Assembly: GCA_038380435.1 (NCBI GenBank)
Contig: JAWZYU010000011.1
Location: forward strand, 78,613,501-78,677,500
Length of the DNA: 64,000 nucleotides
Direction of reading: 5' to 3'
From: Ryuthela nishihirai
Taxonomy: Eukaryota; Arthropoda; Arachnida; Araneae; Heptathelidae
The stretch's first letter is position 1. Each line of letters begins with the position of its first letter. The translations under genes were made by a program, and so were the position numbers. This document shows positions 1 through 10,644 of the stretch, in pieces. The notes beneath the pieces were generated by a model. The model was not told the origin of the DNA, did no database searches, and saw nothing but the letters and a program-made list of their open reading frames with translations.

Positions 1-982
1 TATCAACACATTACCAGCAGATCCTTTAACTCTTGTAAGTTACGGGATTGAGCCGCCGCAGGGCAATACCTGGAAGTCTTCCTCATGTTCCTCGAACCAT
101 TCTCAAACAATCCGGCCAGTGTAGTATGGTGTATTATCCTGCTGCAAGAAGGCACTACTAGAGGGGAATACCGTTGCCGTGTAAAGATGTACCTGATCTG
201 CAATGATGTTTAGGTAAGGTGGTAGACATCATAGTTCCCTGCACATGAATGAGTGGACTCGGGTTTCCCACCAGAACATTGACCAAAGCATTACACTTCC
301 TCCGCTGGCTTGTTTTCATCCCATGGTACATCCTGGTGCCAACACTTCTGTGCACCCAACATACCCAGCTGTCCACATGGTGCAACAGGAAATTAGATTC
401 ATTGGACTAGATAACTTTCTTCCAATCATTCAAGGTCCAGTTTTGATGCTCACATTCCCATTGTAGGCACTTTCAATGGTGAACTGAGGCGACACAGCCC
501 ATTTTCAACAGGGTTTGATGTACTGTGTGTTGTGACACATTACTCCCATCACCAGCATTCAAATTACAGGCGAGTTGTGCCATAATATCCATTCTGTTGG
601 CTCTTACCATACGGGATAGCCTTCACTCACCTCTAGCATCGATGAGCCATGGTCAGCCCACACCTTGCCAGCGGTTTGTGGTTTTTCCCTCCTCAGACCA
701 CTTTTTGAAGGTACTAACCACGTCTGACTGTGAACAACTCATAATCCTTGCCATTTCAAAAATGTTCTGAGCCAGTCGTCTGGCCATTACAATTTGGCCT
801 TTGTCAAACTCACTTAAGTCCGCTACCTTTCCAATCTGATGAATAAGAATAACACTGATTAAAAGAGCTCAGTATCAAGTGTTATTTATACCATTTCATG
901 ACTTTCACACATGCTGTCATTTACCTGCAGTTGCTTCTATTTGCATAAAGACGTGCTAGTCATAATATTTTGGCTCTATGAT
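1..982 (-). mobile_element. Tc1-like DNA transposon remnant (cut by window edge)
   Basis: On the - strand, about 840 to 640 reads as the paired-like DNA-binding region of a Tc1 transposase (KFDKGQIVMARRL, then SDVVSTFKKWSEEGKT). About 200 down to 20 reads as the catalytic end, with LQQDN, then EWFEEHEEDFQVLP and an early form of the proline-rich motif before the last acidic residue. The frame is broken by stops and shifts, so this is a dead copy. The terminal sequence at about 930-980 (ATTATGACTAGCACGTC on the - strand) matches the sequence at 63918-64000, which marks it as the inverted-repeat end of the same family. The 3' half lies before base 1. Confidence 0.8.
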
Positions 983-985
983 ATA

Positions 986-1857
986 GGTTACTGGCTTAAC
1001 TACAGATTTAAACCACTTAATTTTTTTAAATACACTTTAATAAATTAAAAAACACTAATTACTATAGAATAGATAGTGGTTTTTAATTACTGAATATATA
1101 TAAAATAAATATATGTATTTAATATGATTTATTTTAATAGATTGTGCCAAGCAGCTACATATAGTAATAAAATGAGATTTTATGAAATGAAAACTGCAGC
1201 CCCCTTGGTTTTGAAAAATGATTTCATTGAAGTGTAAGTAATATAAATCTACATTCAGTTATTGCTAACATTAATATTAGCAGCATACCATTTTAATCAA
1301 TAAGTTATACTGTGGTGGAGTTGGTAGTTTCAAAATGTATAAACAAAATACACTATATTTGAGAGTATGTTTATTTTTTAAATATTTGTGTGTTCGGTAT
1401 ATTCTCAGTTTATCAGCAAACAAATCATAGATATCTACAAAGAGTTTGGCCAAAGGAGTTCAAAAGCATGATGTTGAAATGATGTAATGCTTGTTGTCAA
1501 AATCCTATTTCCACCTCCATCTCTTAATCGTAATTCTTTAGGCAAAGTGGCAATTTCCCTCATTGTTCCATGAACATACAGCAGTGAATGTGCAGTGATG
1601 ATGGATTCAATCAACGAAATCTTTGATGAAAGGTATCTCTAATCTTTAATATCAATGGTCTGTGAACTGTCTTTGCTAAACAGAAAAGGTTAGCAGTATA
1701 TTGCATCCAATTTCTCTGACTAACATTGCCGAACTATTCATGTTCACAACTTGATTGACTTTGCCACTAAACACTAATTGCAAAAAGGTTCTCTGTGTCT
1801 GACATGAACCTACAGATATTATGAATATTTTATGAGATGTATCTAGGTAGTTTGTTA
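986..1857. other. Intronic AT-rich stretch, no feature seen
   Basis: No protein-like frame, tRNA-like box or repeat shared with the rest of the window was recognised here. Confidence 0.5.
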
Positions 1858-3231
1858 CATTGTGCTCTGTTAAGGTGGGTTGTTTTACCTCTGAGTGGCA
1901 CTTTTTTTGCACACAGCAGGCTAAATGGCCTTGTCACAAGGACCCCAAGGGCTCAGAGACGGTTGGGGGAGGGGGACCCACTGGAACAGCCTCCCATCAG
2001 GGCCATCCAGCATGTTCTTTAAAGCGCCTAGGGATGGCTCTCCCACACATGGGGATGTAATCATTGCAAACCAGATCCCACTGCAGTGTTCCATCTTTAC
2101 TGCAGAGTTGCATGCTATGAGTCTCGCCTTGGACCACGTGGCGGCTAAGCATCATCGTCACTGTTTGCTTTACACCGACTCGCTTAGCTCACTACAGGCT
2201 CTGATCTCAGTGAGGCATCGGCCTCACCCAGTTCTGTCTAAGATCTGTCAGCAGCCACAACCACCATCCATTTCTGTTGGGTCACATCGGTATCAGGGGC
2301 AATGACTTGACAGATGCTGCTGCCAAGTCACCCACACCCCTGTCCGGCTCTCTGTTGCTGGTTCTATATCTGGATTTCCAGCAGCATTTTACCATCGAGC
2401 TCTGGGCACAGTGGCAGAGATCTCGATCAGAACAACTTATGAACAAGCTCTTTGAGATCAAACCTATCATCAAACCATGGCAGTCTTGTTACTGCAAGAA
2501 TTGCAAGTAGGAAGTTGTACTTGCTTGGTTCCACTAATGTCATTCGTTTCTTCTATGGGCAGATGTTGAACCTAAGTGTGAGTTTTGTGACACCATTTTA
2601 ACAAACAAACATATTTTAATTGACTGTCCATGTTTTAATATCGAACGTCGAATATATTTTAGCTATCATAATTTTATGTCCGAGCCTCTTACACTCGGAC
2701 ATCTTTTATCTGATCATGGCATTTTAGTTCCTCTTTTTTCCTTTTTAAAGCATTGTGGCTATTTTAAAAGATTTTGATTTTACCTTGTATTTTGCATAGC
2801 CCAGATCTTTTACACCTGGTATTGTTATAAGCTGTATTTTTCAAGGTGTTTTACTTTGTACTTATAAAATTGTTATTTGTTGATCTAGAATTTTATAATA
2901 TAATGTTTTTGTTTTAACTATTGGTTGGGGGTACACATATCTTTTAATCTTTATATTGTCTTTAGTTTGGCGCATTCTGGCTTAGTTGCCCATGTGCCAT
3001 AAAAACCCCAACCAACCAACTAACCCGCACATGGGGCATTGGCTTAATGTCCCATCTGACAGAATGTGGCCTTTCCAAGCCCATCAGTGTCCCCTGCTGA
3101 CTGTGGGCAGGATGGGGAGTTTTGTGGAGATAAATCTCAACACTGACCCAGCTGGAACTTGAACCTCAGAACTGCAGATTATGAGCCTGGCACACTATCG
3201 ACTGAGCCACCCCTGCCCCATTGTGCTCTGT
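1858..3231 (-). mobile_element. SINE-A copy with target duplications, split by LINE-J
   Basis: A SINE-A copy in - orientation occupies 1871-2054 and 3037-3218. The target duplication CATTGTGCTCTGT is readable at 1858-1870 and 3219-3231. The 3' tail (rc TGCCGCTCAGAGGTAAAAC in family form) lies at the left. The tRNA-derived head, with its A box next to GCTCAGTCG and B box near GGTTCAAG, lies at the right. The central part contains the family motif that reads TTAAAGAACATGCTGGATGG on the - strand. A LINE-J fragment interrupts it, so the SINE came first. Confidence 0.9.
2055..3023 (+). mobile_element. LINE-J 3' fragment (RNase H to 3' end) inside SINE-A
   Basis: This is a 5'-truncated Jockey-like LINE. 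It begins in the RNase H domain (FTAELHAMSLALDHVAAKHH, then LYTDSLSSLQAL; later HIGIRGNDLTDAAAKS). It continues through the C-terminal Cys/His segment (CEFCDTILTNKHILIDCP) into a T-rich 3' UTR and ends in an AACC-type tail. The target duplication is CCCACACATGGGG at 2042-2054 and CCCGCACATGGGG at 3024-3036, with one mismatch. Frameshifts near 2275 and 2510 show that it is dead. It aligns to 32650-33620 of the long LINE-J copy. Confidence 0.9.
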
Positions 3232-3384
3232 CCCTTGGAAATGTATTCTGTTGCTTTGGGAGTAACCACTGTCTTAATTATTTCAGGATAGTTGCAATTG
3301 CATTGGTTGTGTCTGTAATTCAACATAGGGGTAAAACTTGCATAATAAAATGTATTTAGAAATAAAATAAATTACTTCTCAATC

Positions 3385-3562
3385 AGCTGCATACTGCAAA
3401 GATCTGAGGAGCTTGTCAGTATAAGAGGGCATAGAGAAGATCTGTGAGAAAGGTGAGACTTCAGTAGAAAGACAACAAAAAGAAACTGTATCTTATGCAG
3501 AGCTTGAATCCTGGTCCATTTGATATGCAGGTAAGCAAGCTAACTACTCAGTAACCGGGGGG
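3385..3562 (-). mobile_element. Old SINE-B copy
   Basis: On the - strand the tRNA-like head (ACTGAGTAGTTAGCTTGC, then a B box close to GGATTCAAGC) is followed by a body that aligns loosely with the SINE-B body at 15180-15320 (rc of CATAGAGAAGATCTGTGAG). It is more diverged than the other SINE-B copies, so only the family call is secure. Confidence 0.55.
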
Positions 3563-5079
3563 TGACTTTAATTAATGAACTAACAATAAAAAGAGAAGTG
3601 CATGACTGAGTTCGGGTCTAACATGATAGTTGCGATCACTTCCCGTATATCACAGATGATAAATAAGATAATAATAATAATAAAAATAAATAACTTCAGA
3701 GTAATTTTTTCATTCAGTGAATATGTTAGAAGTTATAGAGCTTCAAATTTAGATTCCCATTGATATAGCATGGAAATTCTTAATATTTTGCTAGGAAGAA
3801 AAAACTGGTAAAAAGCAAATTAATTGCCCACAAAGTTTCATTTTCTAATGTTTAATATAATTCTTTCCAGTTTCTATAACTTGCAGAAGGGGGGGGGGAT
3901 TCCCCTTGGTACGCTTTTGTCAAAAAATCTGGAAATTATTCATATGCAGTTTTGAAAATCAGAAGCCTCCACATAATTTTATAAGCTTTTTTTTATGGAA
4001 AATCTGTATGTTTATATATATATATTTATATGTATTATCTAACAATCAATATATCAAGAGTATTTGAATAGGCATTGAAATATTTATAAGTGCTTGTCAC
4101 ATTTTGAAGTTCTTCTCATATTATTTTTACTTTACACTGACTGCAGCAGCACTAGGTGCCATCATTTTTATGAGAAACATGCAATAGAACAGTTCAGTGT
4201 AAACTGCATTGTCATGACATATGAACTGGAGTGAAGTGGTGCCAGACAGCCACCATTGAACTAGTACCAGCAATCTATGCCAATATAAACTGGCCTTTAG
4301 GTGCACTCCTATAAATAGATTAACATTGATAGGAAAGCAGTAGCTTGAAGAAGCCCCAAGATGGTATGGGGCAAAACTAGTTGCAAGAAAGGAAACTTTT
4401 TAGCTTTATAAGTATTTCACTTAGCAGATTTTTGTTTAAATTTAGATGTTTAAATGTTAAATTCAAAGAGGAAACTTGAATACTGTGCTTGAATAGCAAT
4501 TAGCATTGATAGTGTTAACATCACATCGTTTCCCAAAATTCTACCAAGTAGTGTGTGAAACAAAAGTGATCATAATGCAAAATAAAGACTGGTATACGAA
4601 GCAGAAATGACATCTGACTCTTTCCCAATCTGTAAAACAGTTTCAATACCAGTGCAAAAGAAAAGATCATTACCAAGAGCCGAGAAAATTCAACGTCTGA
4701 GCCAACTATAAACATCAAAGTGAACGGTAATATCAATTCAGGCATTACTCAAGTAAAATAACCCTCTACTGTAAATATAGGAAAAATCGTGGAAAATAAA
4801 ACATACCCTAACAAAACACAGAAGGAAATGAATTATAAATAAGTACAAATGAAACAGTTTTGGACATTACCAAAACTCATCATCAGAAGGTGAGAATTAG
4901 CATTCTAAATTAAGATAAATATATATTTTAAGAATCTGGCAGTTTTTAGATAAGTGATTTTGTAATGTTCAATTTCAGCAAATATCAGACTTTCATAGTC
5001 ATTGAGAGTAATGAGAAGTGTATATTTTTCATTTTCAAAAATAGATTCAGCAACAATTTCTAAAAGAGTCCATTTAAGT
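3563..5079. other. Intronic stretch with one half of a direct repeat
   Basis: No coding potential is seen. There are an ATA microsatellite near 3670, a G-run near 3890 and a TATATA run near 4015. The segment 4719-4807 is repeated in direct orientation at 5393-5475 (shared GAAAATAAAACATAC and ATAACCCTCTA motifs). Confidence 0.5.
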
Positions 5080-5475
5080 CAGTGGTTCCCAATGGGAGCA
5101 TTTTAGAAATTTGTGGGAACATTTTCTTGAGTTTTCCTGTTGAAGTAGATTACATAGATATTTAATACTTATAGATTAACACATCCTTACATGAAGTGGG
5201 GGGGGGGGGGGTTGGTAGCATTAAAAAATAATATAGGTTGTTCACACCAAAAAGCAGACATTCAGCCCAAAAAGGTTGGAAACCACTGATATAAATGTAA
5301 GTACTAAAAGGAATTTTGCAATGTGTAGAAAACACAAGAAACTTACTCAGGTAAACGCTATCTTTGAAAACATAAGCACTTGTTTGGAGCAAAGTGAACT
5401 GTAATATCAATTTAGACCTTCTCAAAATAACCCTCTATTGTAAATACAGCAAAAATCATGGAAAATAAAACATAC
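4719..5475. repeat. Direct repeat pair 4719-4807 / 5393-5475 around a hAT MITE
   Basis: Both units read AAAGTGAAC.GTAATATCAATT, then ATAACCCTCTA.TGTAAATA, then GGAAAATAAAACATAC, in the same order and orientation. They lie about 670 bp apart and the hAT MITE sits between them. This looks like an old local duplication or two pieces of one dispersed repeat. Confidence 0.7.
5080..5288. mobile_element. Non-autonomous hAT element (MITE)
   Basis: The ends are CAGTGGTTCCCAA at 5080 and TTGGAAACCACTG ending at 5288, an inverted pair of hAT type that shares CAGTGGTT with the long hAT at 43365. The flanking 8-mers ATTTAAGT and ATATAAAT match at six positions, as expected for an old hAT target duplication. 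The element is 209 bp, has no coding frame and carries a long G-run near 5200. Confidence 0.8.
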
Positions 5476-5674
5476 TCTATATTGCTGTGAATAAATATAT
5501 TTTAACTTTTTTTTATTGTTAAGGTATTCTGAAGAATAGCCAGCTTGTTCAATTTTATGAATATATATTAATTCAGTTCTTAGGTTCGTTTTTGTAGAAC
5601 AATACCTGTAGGCACTCAAAATACAGTTATTAAATGGCAAGTTCTTATAATTTTAACGATGTACTAGAATCTAC

Positions 5675-5757
5675 AGGTATTAAGCTGGTTACAAAAGTAG
5701 GCTGTAAAAGTAAGCTGGTTACAAAAGTAGGCAAAAGTAAGCTGGGTACAAAAGTAG
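5675..5757. repeat. Short tandem repeat
   Basis: Three imperfect copies of a unit containing AAGCTGGTTACAAAAGTAG are seen, with a shorter AAAAGTA spacer between copies. Confidence 0.85.
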
Positions 5758-5759
5758 TA

Positions 5760-6613
5760 AACTGTTGTACATTTATTTCTACTGTGGGTTATTAAAATAT
5801 CTAATTGGGGAAGTTTACCATTTACTTCAGATTCATGGGTTAAATAAATGTTTGGGAAAATACTATAAGTAGAGCTAGTAAATCTTTTAATTCATCTGCT
5901 CTATAATCCCCAAAAATAGGCACATGATCAATGTACTATGGGTATAATGATGGTTATTATCTTACCGTTTCCAGGGCTGTGGCTTCCATGTGTTGCAAAA
6001 TGGTGTTGGGGGACCATGAGGCCAAAGAGGGGAGATCACATAGAGACCACATCTGTTTAGCTTTATGTGCAGGCATTTATGACAATACAATTGTAGAAAG
6101 TGGCCAGGTCCAGGGCTTCATATATGCCAAAGTACTGACGAGTGTGAGCCTGGCATTTTTCAGTAATTTGGCCTTTAGCTGCATCACTCCAACCAGCACC
6201 AGGCTGCTAGGATAAAATGATATGGTGTCGAATGAGTAGAATGGTTGCCAGGATCGGTGTATTTTGGATTATGGTAATAGCATTGTGACCAGAAGTTATT
6301 GTGTATTTACATTGGAGGGGGGGGGGGGGGAAGAGAAAGATAAGAACTAAAAAAGTTGAGTGCCCTTTCTAGGTTACAGGTGGGAGATCTGCATTTGGAT
6401 ACTTGGGATCAGAATGGCATTATGAAGCTTAGCTTTGACAGAATCTGGGTATTGTGGGCTATATAGGGGATATAGACTATTGTTGGTAGGCAATAATTGC
6501 ATATAAGTTGGTAGGTAAGAAGGGTCATTTTTCAATTTCTTTCAGTAGTTAAAGTTTTAGGGATTGCATTTTCCATTAGCAGTTCACATTCAAGTTCTAG
6601 CATACACATACGA
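5760..6613. other. Intronic stretch, no feature seen
   Basis: An open frame of 94 codons at 5931-6215 has no recognisable family features and no codon signal, and I do not call it a gene. A run of 13 or more G lies near 6318. Confidence 0.5.
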
Positions 6614-7765
6614 AATCCTCATGCAACCATGGGCTACAGAGGTCGTACAGGACTGTAGTTTGAATGTCTGTCTTGAGCTGCAACTGCTGCATTTTGCCAC
6701 TGTAGGCCAATTCTAGCAAGGTCCAGTTTGACATAGCTCTACCCCTTTTCTTGAGGCTTGTAGGCACTTGTTCATAATCCTATTGGCCAATCTGTGGTTA
6801 TGCCTATGACCAATGTGACCAAACCAACTCAGTCTCTCTTTGCACAATATGCCTCTCAAAGAGGTTGCTTACTCCTTCTAATCTTGTCATTGCTTACAAA
6901 GTAAAATCACCTAATGCCCAAAATACTGTGTCAGCATTTAGAATCAAAGGCATCAAGTTTTCTGTTTATCCTGCTTACAAAGGGTCCATGTTTTACTACC
7001 ATAACTTAGGATACCTGGCTTTCACCCAGGAGGCCCGGGTTCGATTCCCAGCGTGGGAATTCATTTTAGCCGTCCCATGGCCGAGTGGTTAGCGCTCTTG
7101 GCTGCTGATCTAAGGGACCCGGATTCGAGCCCCGGGTAAGGCATGGTCGTTTGTGTCGTTTTTCTGCTGAGGTCCTGCCATCCTCTCAGACCTTCTACTC
7201 TGGCATATAAACTGACAGGCTCCTGTCAGACCTCTGTGGTAAGCAGCTGCTTGAGGGGGTATTTATTATTATTTTATTTTAACTAATCTTAGAAAGAACC
7301 AAAGTATTATGCAGCCTAATTTTATTCCTTAGATGTGTGCACCTATTTCTCCACACTATATATATTTTATAAAAGTCACAGTAGCAATTCCTATTCTTCT
7401 GTATATCTCAAGCTGCACATTATCAGTATCTGTTATCTAACTCCCAAGGTAATTAAACTATGACACTTTCTCAAGAGTGCTGCCATTTATAGCAACTGAA
7501 GCACCATCTGAATGACCAATTTTCATCACTTTAGTTAATTTTCTTTTGTTTATTCCAAACCTACTCTACTACCACCCTCATCAACAGCTGTAATGAAAGA
7601 GTACATTTCATCAAAATCATTTACCAACAGGGCCAAATCAGCCATTTAAATCTAAATCAGAAATTTTGAAATCTCTGGACTGTTTGAGACCAAAATCTTT
7701 CCCTTGCAAAGAATTCTGCACAAGATAATCGTGTTACCAAAGGGAAAAGGACAAAAAATGCCCCC
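6614..7765 (-). mobile_element. LINE-A copy (RT to 3' end), interrupted by a SINE
   Basis: The - strand reads from the RT palm (about 7765) through the thumb and C-terminal region to the 3' end near 6614, in the order of the copy at 41724-42665. It carries many stops. The 3' end ends with the family GTAGCCCATGGTTGCAT-type sequence. The insert at 7006-7279 breaks it inside the conserved CACTACCATAACTAA segment. Confidence 0.85.
7006..7279 (+). mobile_element. Composite: tRNA-Glu 3' part joined to SINE-B
   Basis: Bases 7006-7059 read as the last three quarters of a tRNA-Glu. They hold a CCTGG stem, a loop with TTC as anticodon, CCAGG, then GGGTTCGATTCCC and the acceptor strand ending GTGGGAA. 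The D-arm start and 5' acceptor strand are missing. A 9-bp linker follows, then a full SINE-B (7069-7279). SINE-B has a class-II-like tRNA head with A box TGGCCGAGTGG and B box GGATTCGAGCC, a body containing AACTGACAGGCTCCTGTCAG, and a T/A-rich tail. TAAC at both junctions with LINE-A may be a short target duplication, so the two tRNA parts were inserted together. Confidence 0.75.
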
Positions 7766-7837
7766 CTCCCCCCAGTTTTATAATGTGTAAGGATCAGTTA
7801 GCAGTTAAAAAATGCCCCCCTCCTCCCAGTTAAGGTT

Positions 7838-8145
7838 AGTACTGCCCCAAAGTGGACTGTGTCCATTGAAGTCCCCCATAATGAGGAAGGGGGACAGCAG
7901 GTGTGGGACGAGGTCATCAAGATCTTCCCGGAACATGATACTTCCGGGGGGAGGGAGGAAGTTGATGAATCAGAAATGCAACAAAAATCCCACAAAAAGG
8001 CAAATGGCAACTGCCTCAAAGGTGGTGGTGAGAGGTATGACCTAGAATGGAGAATTGTTGCTCACAAGGATGGCAACACCCACATGAGCTGGGCCATCTC
8101 CATCCCAGTAGAAAGAACTGAAGAAATGTCCTAAATCAGTACCAT
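7838..8145 (-). mobile_element. LINE-J endonuclease fragment
   Basis: The - strand matches the AP-endonuclease stretch of LINE-J at 29440-29760 on the + strand. It includes the MGDFNGH-like segment (read here as GTSMDTVHFG in a shifted frame). Both ends are internal to LINE-J, so this is a fragment lying between a - and a + LINE-A piece. A short duplicated motif, AGGATCAGTTAGCAGTT, occurs at 7790 and again at 8192. Confidence 0.8.
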
Positions 8146-9940
8146 ACTAGTCCTTCAGTAAGTGTTACAAAGAGCTTAATAAATGTATAAAGGATCAGTT
8201 AGCAGTTGATAAGTATCTTTGGCTTGATGGCTTGGCTGATAGAGCCGAAGAAGCAGCTAACAGCATACAGCAGAGAGCTTCACAAATAAGAAGTCAATTT
8301 TCTGTATGGGAAGAAGCAAGCAAGTATACAAAGATTGAAGGGAGAGATGAGGTAAAGTTATTGAAGGTGAGAATTCTGTCATGGCTAGGTGGGTTGAGCA
8401 TTTCAGAGAAGTTCTAAACAATGTGGTTAGTTCTACTCCCATTCTTTGTAATGAAGATAGATGCATTACTGGCATTAATGTTGACCCTATATCACAGTCT
8501 GAAGTTATTTTGGCTATTTCTAAACTTAAACTACATAAATCTGCAGGGAACATGAAATTACTGCTGAAATGCTTGAGTTGGGAATGTTTCTGTTACCACA
8601 TGGATAACTGAAATTTTGAACATCTGTTATGATAAAGGCATTGTTTCTAAGGATTATTTGCCAGAGCTATTATTATCCCTATTTTTTCTTTAAAAAAAGA
8701 TGATTATAAATATGATGAAATATAAAGGTATCAGTCTACATTATATTCCAGGTAAAGTTCTTTGCATGATTATGCCTAATAGAATTAAGAATCTAGCTGA
8801 TGGGCAATTGCATGATGAGGAGTGTGGATTCAGAAGTGGTAGGGGATGAATTGATCAGATTTTTTCATTTTAGCAGATTCTTGAGAAATCTTTACAGTTC
8901 CAGAAACCTGTTGTTACTAGCTTTGTTGATTTCAAAAAGGCTTTTGACTCTGTTGATCATCATAATTTGTCGTTGATCATGAGATCTTATGGCATACCAG
9001 TTGAGTTAGTTAACATAATGAAACTTATAGCAATTGGTGTAGTAGTGCTTCTGGTGTTCGACAAGGGGCATTTTGTCTCCTTTCCCCTTTCGTTATTGAT
9101 TATATTGTGTGAAATTCTCTGCAAGGGAAAGATTTTGAACTTAAATGGTCTAGAGATCTGAAAATTTCTGATTTAGATAATGCTGATGATTTGGCCCTTT
9201 TGGCAAATGATGTTTATTAGATTAATTCTTTTTTTAGTGCTGTTGACAAGACTGGTAGTAGAATAGGTTTGGTGATAAACAAAGAAAAAGTGATGAAAAT
9301 ATGTAAGGCAGGCTGTGGTTCAGTAATCTGAATGGTTGCAGTCTTGAGCAGGTGTCTGAGTTTAATTATCTTGGGAGTATGTAACAGATACCGGTGATGT
9401 GTGAGTTGAGATAAACAGACGAATAGGGATTGCTGCTGGAAATTTTAAGACTCTATGGAGTGTGTGGAGAAATAGATGTATACTTAGACTGTATAATAGT
9501 TTGGTTCTTTCTATAGTTAGTTGCAGTAGTGAAACATTTATCCTTTGTAAACATGGTAATAGGAAACTTGATGCTTTTGATTCTAGATGCTTATGCAGTA
9601 TCTTGGGCATTAGGTGGTTTCACATTGTAAGTAATGATGAGGTTAGAAGAAGGAGTCACCAACCTCCTTTGAGCAGCATTTTGTGCAGAGAGACACTGTA
9701 TTGGTTTGGCCATGTTGCCCATATGAACAGCTGCTGATTGGCAAATAGCATTATGAGCAGTGTGCCCAAAGGTTTCAGGAAAAGAGGAGACCAAGGATGT
9801 GATGGGCAGACAATGTCAAACACAACCTTGCTAGAATTGACCTACAGTAGCCAATTGCAGCAGCTGTAGTTCAGAACAGAGAAGTCTGGAGAGTGAAATT
9901 ACAGTCTAGCAGAATGTCCATAGCCCATGGCTGCATGAGC
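8146..9940 (+). mobile_element. LINE-A copy, degraded
   Basis: It aligns from the end of the linker (CTAGTCC, then GAGCTTAATAAATGT) to the 3' end (GCCCATGGCTGC). RT blocks still readable are FVDFKKAFDSVDH near 8920-8960 and LDNADDLALL near 9170-9200, where the catalytic Y of YADD has become N. Many stops and indels break the frame. The 5' part of LINE-A is absent. Confidence 0.85.
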
Positions 9941-9954
9941 ATTTGTATTTATGT

Positions 9955-10285
9955 ATACTAAAAACAAACATAGGTGTCTTAGGCCCCCATTTCGGATTCT
10001 ATCAATGTCTACATTTGTCAAGGACCCTGGAAGGGTTAAACAATGCAAAAAAACGTGTTACTGAAAAGTTACTGCAGCAGATGTAGTTCAGGTCACATGT
10101 GTTTGGAGAATTAAGTTTCACAATCTGGTTGGATCTCCATAGCCCATGGCTGCTTGGGGAGGAGGAGGATAAAAAAAATCGAATTTTTTTGTTGTACAAA
10201 AGATGTCTATGTTTGCCTTGGGTTTCTCATTTTGGATTCTCTCAACACCTATGTTCATTGGGGGACCTTGGAAAGGTTAACTGTT
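9955..10285. repeat. Dispersed 85-bp repeat pair around a LINE-A 3' fragment
   Basis: A LINE-A 3' end piece (10071-10170, ending in GGAGGAGGAGGAT) is flanked by two related ~85-bp segments, 9955-10041 and 10185-10283. Both read like GTCT..G, then ATTTCGGATTCT, then GGACCCTGGAAGGGTTAA. A third relative lies at 22725-22843, again beside LINE-A sequence. Confidence 0.7.
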
Positions 10286-10289
10286 CCTC

Positions 10290-10644
10290 ATATCGTACTG
10301 TGTTTATTAAGTTCTGTATCATCAGTCAGGAAAAGTTAGAATTTGACCTTTCAATTCTAGCTTGCATAAATCATTTAAAAAAATAAAGAATAATAATGGT
10401 CCTAACACAGATCCTTGAGGTACACAGTTTTCTGTTTTCTTTTGGCTAAGTAACTTTTGAGCCAATTCAGCATTTCTCCTCTAAAGCCATAATTTTTAGT
10501 TTATTCAGCAACATATTACTGGATCAGCATAGAAAGATTAATATTAAAATCATATCTGCTGACAAAACAGATTAAATAATGATAGTAAATAAAGATGGTT
10601 ACGATAACAAAATTTGATCCACTATAAAACTTGTGTCTGTAAAT
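10290..10644. other. Intronic stretch, no feature seen
   Basis: No frame, tRNA-like box or repeat was recognised. Confidence 0.4.

Noticed and set aside
5931..6215. 94-codon open frame as a gene
   Set aside because: No family features; it lies in a long intron among repeats.
7006..7059. A working tRNA-Glu gene
   Set aside because: The 5' acceptor strand and most of the D arm are missing; LINE-A sequence takes their place.
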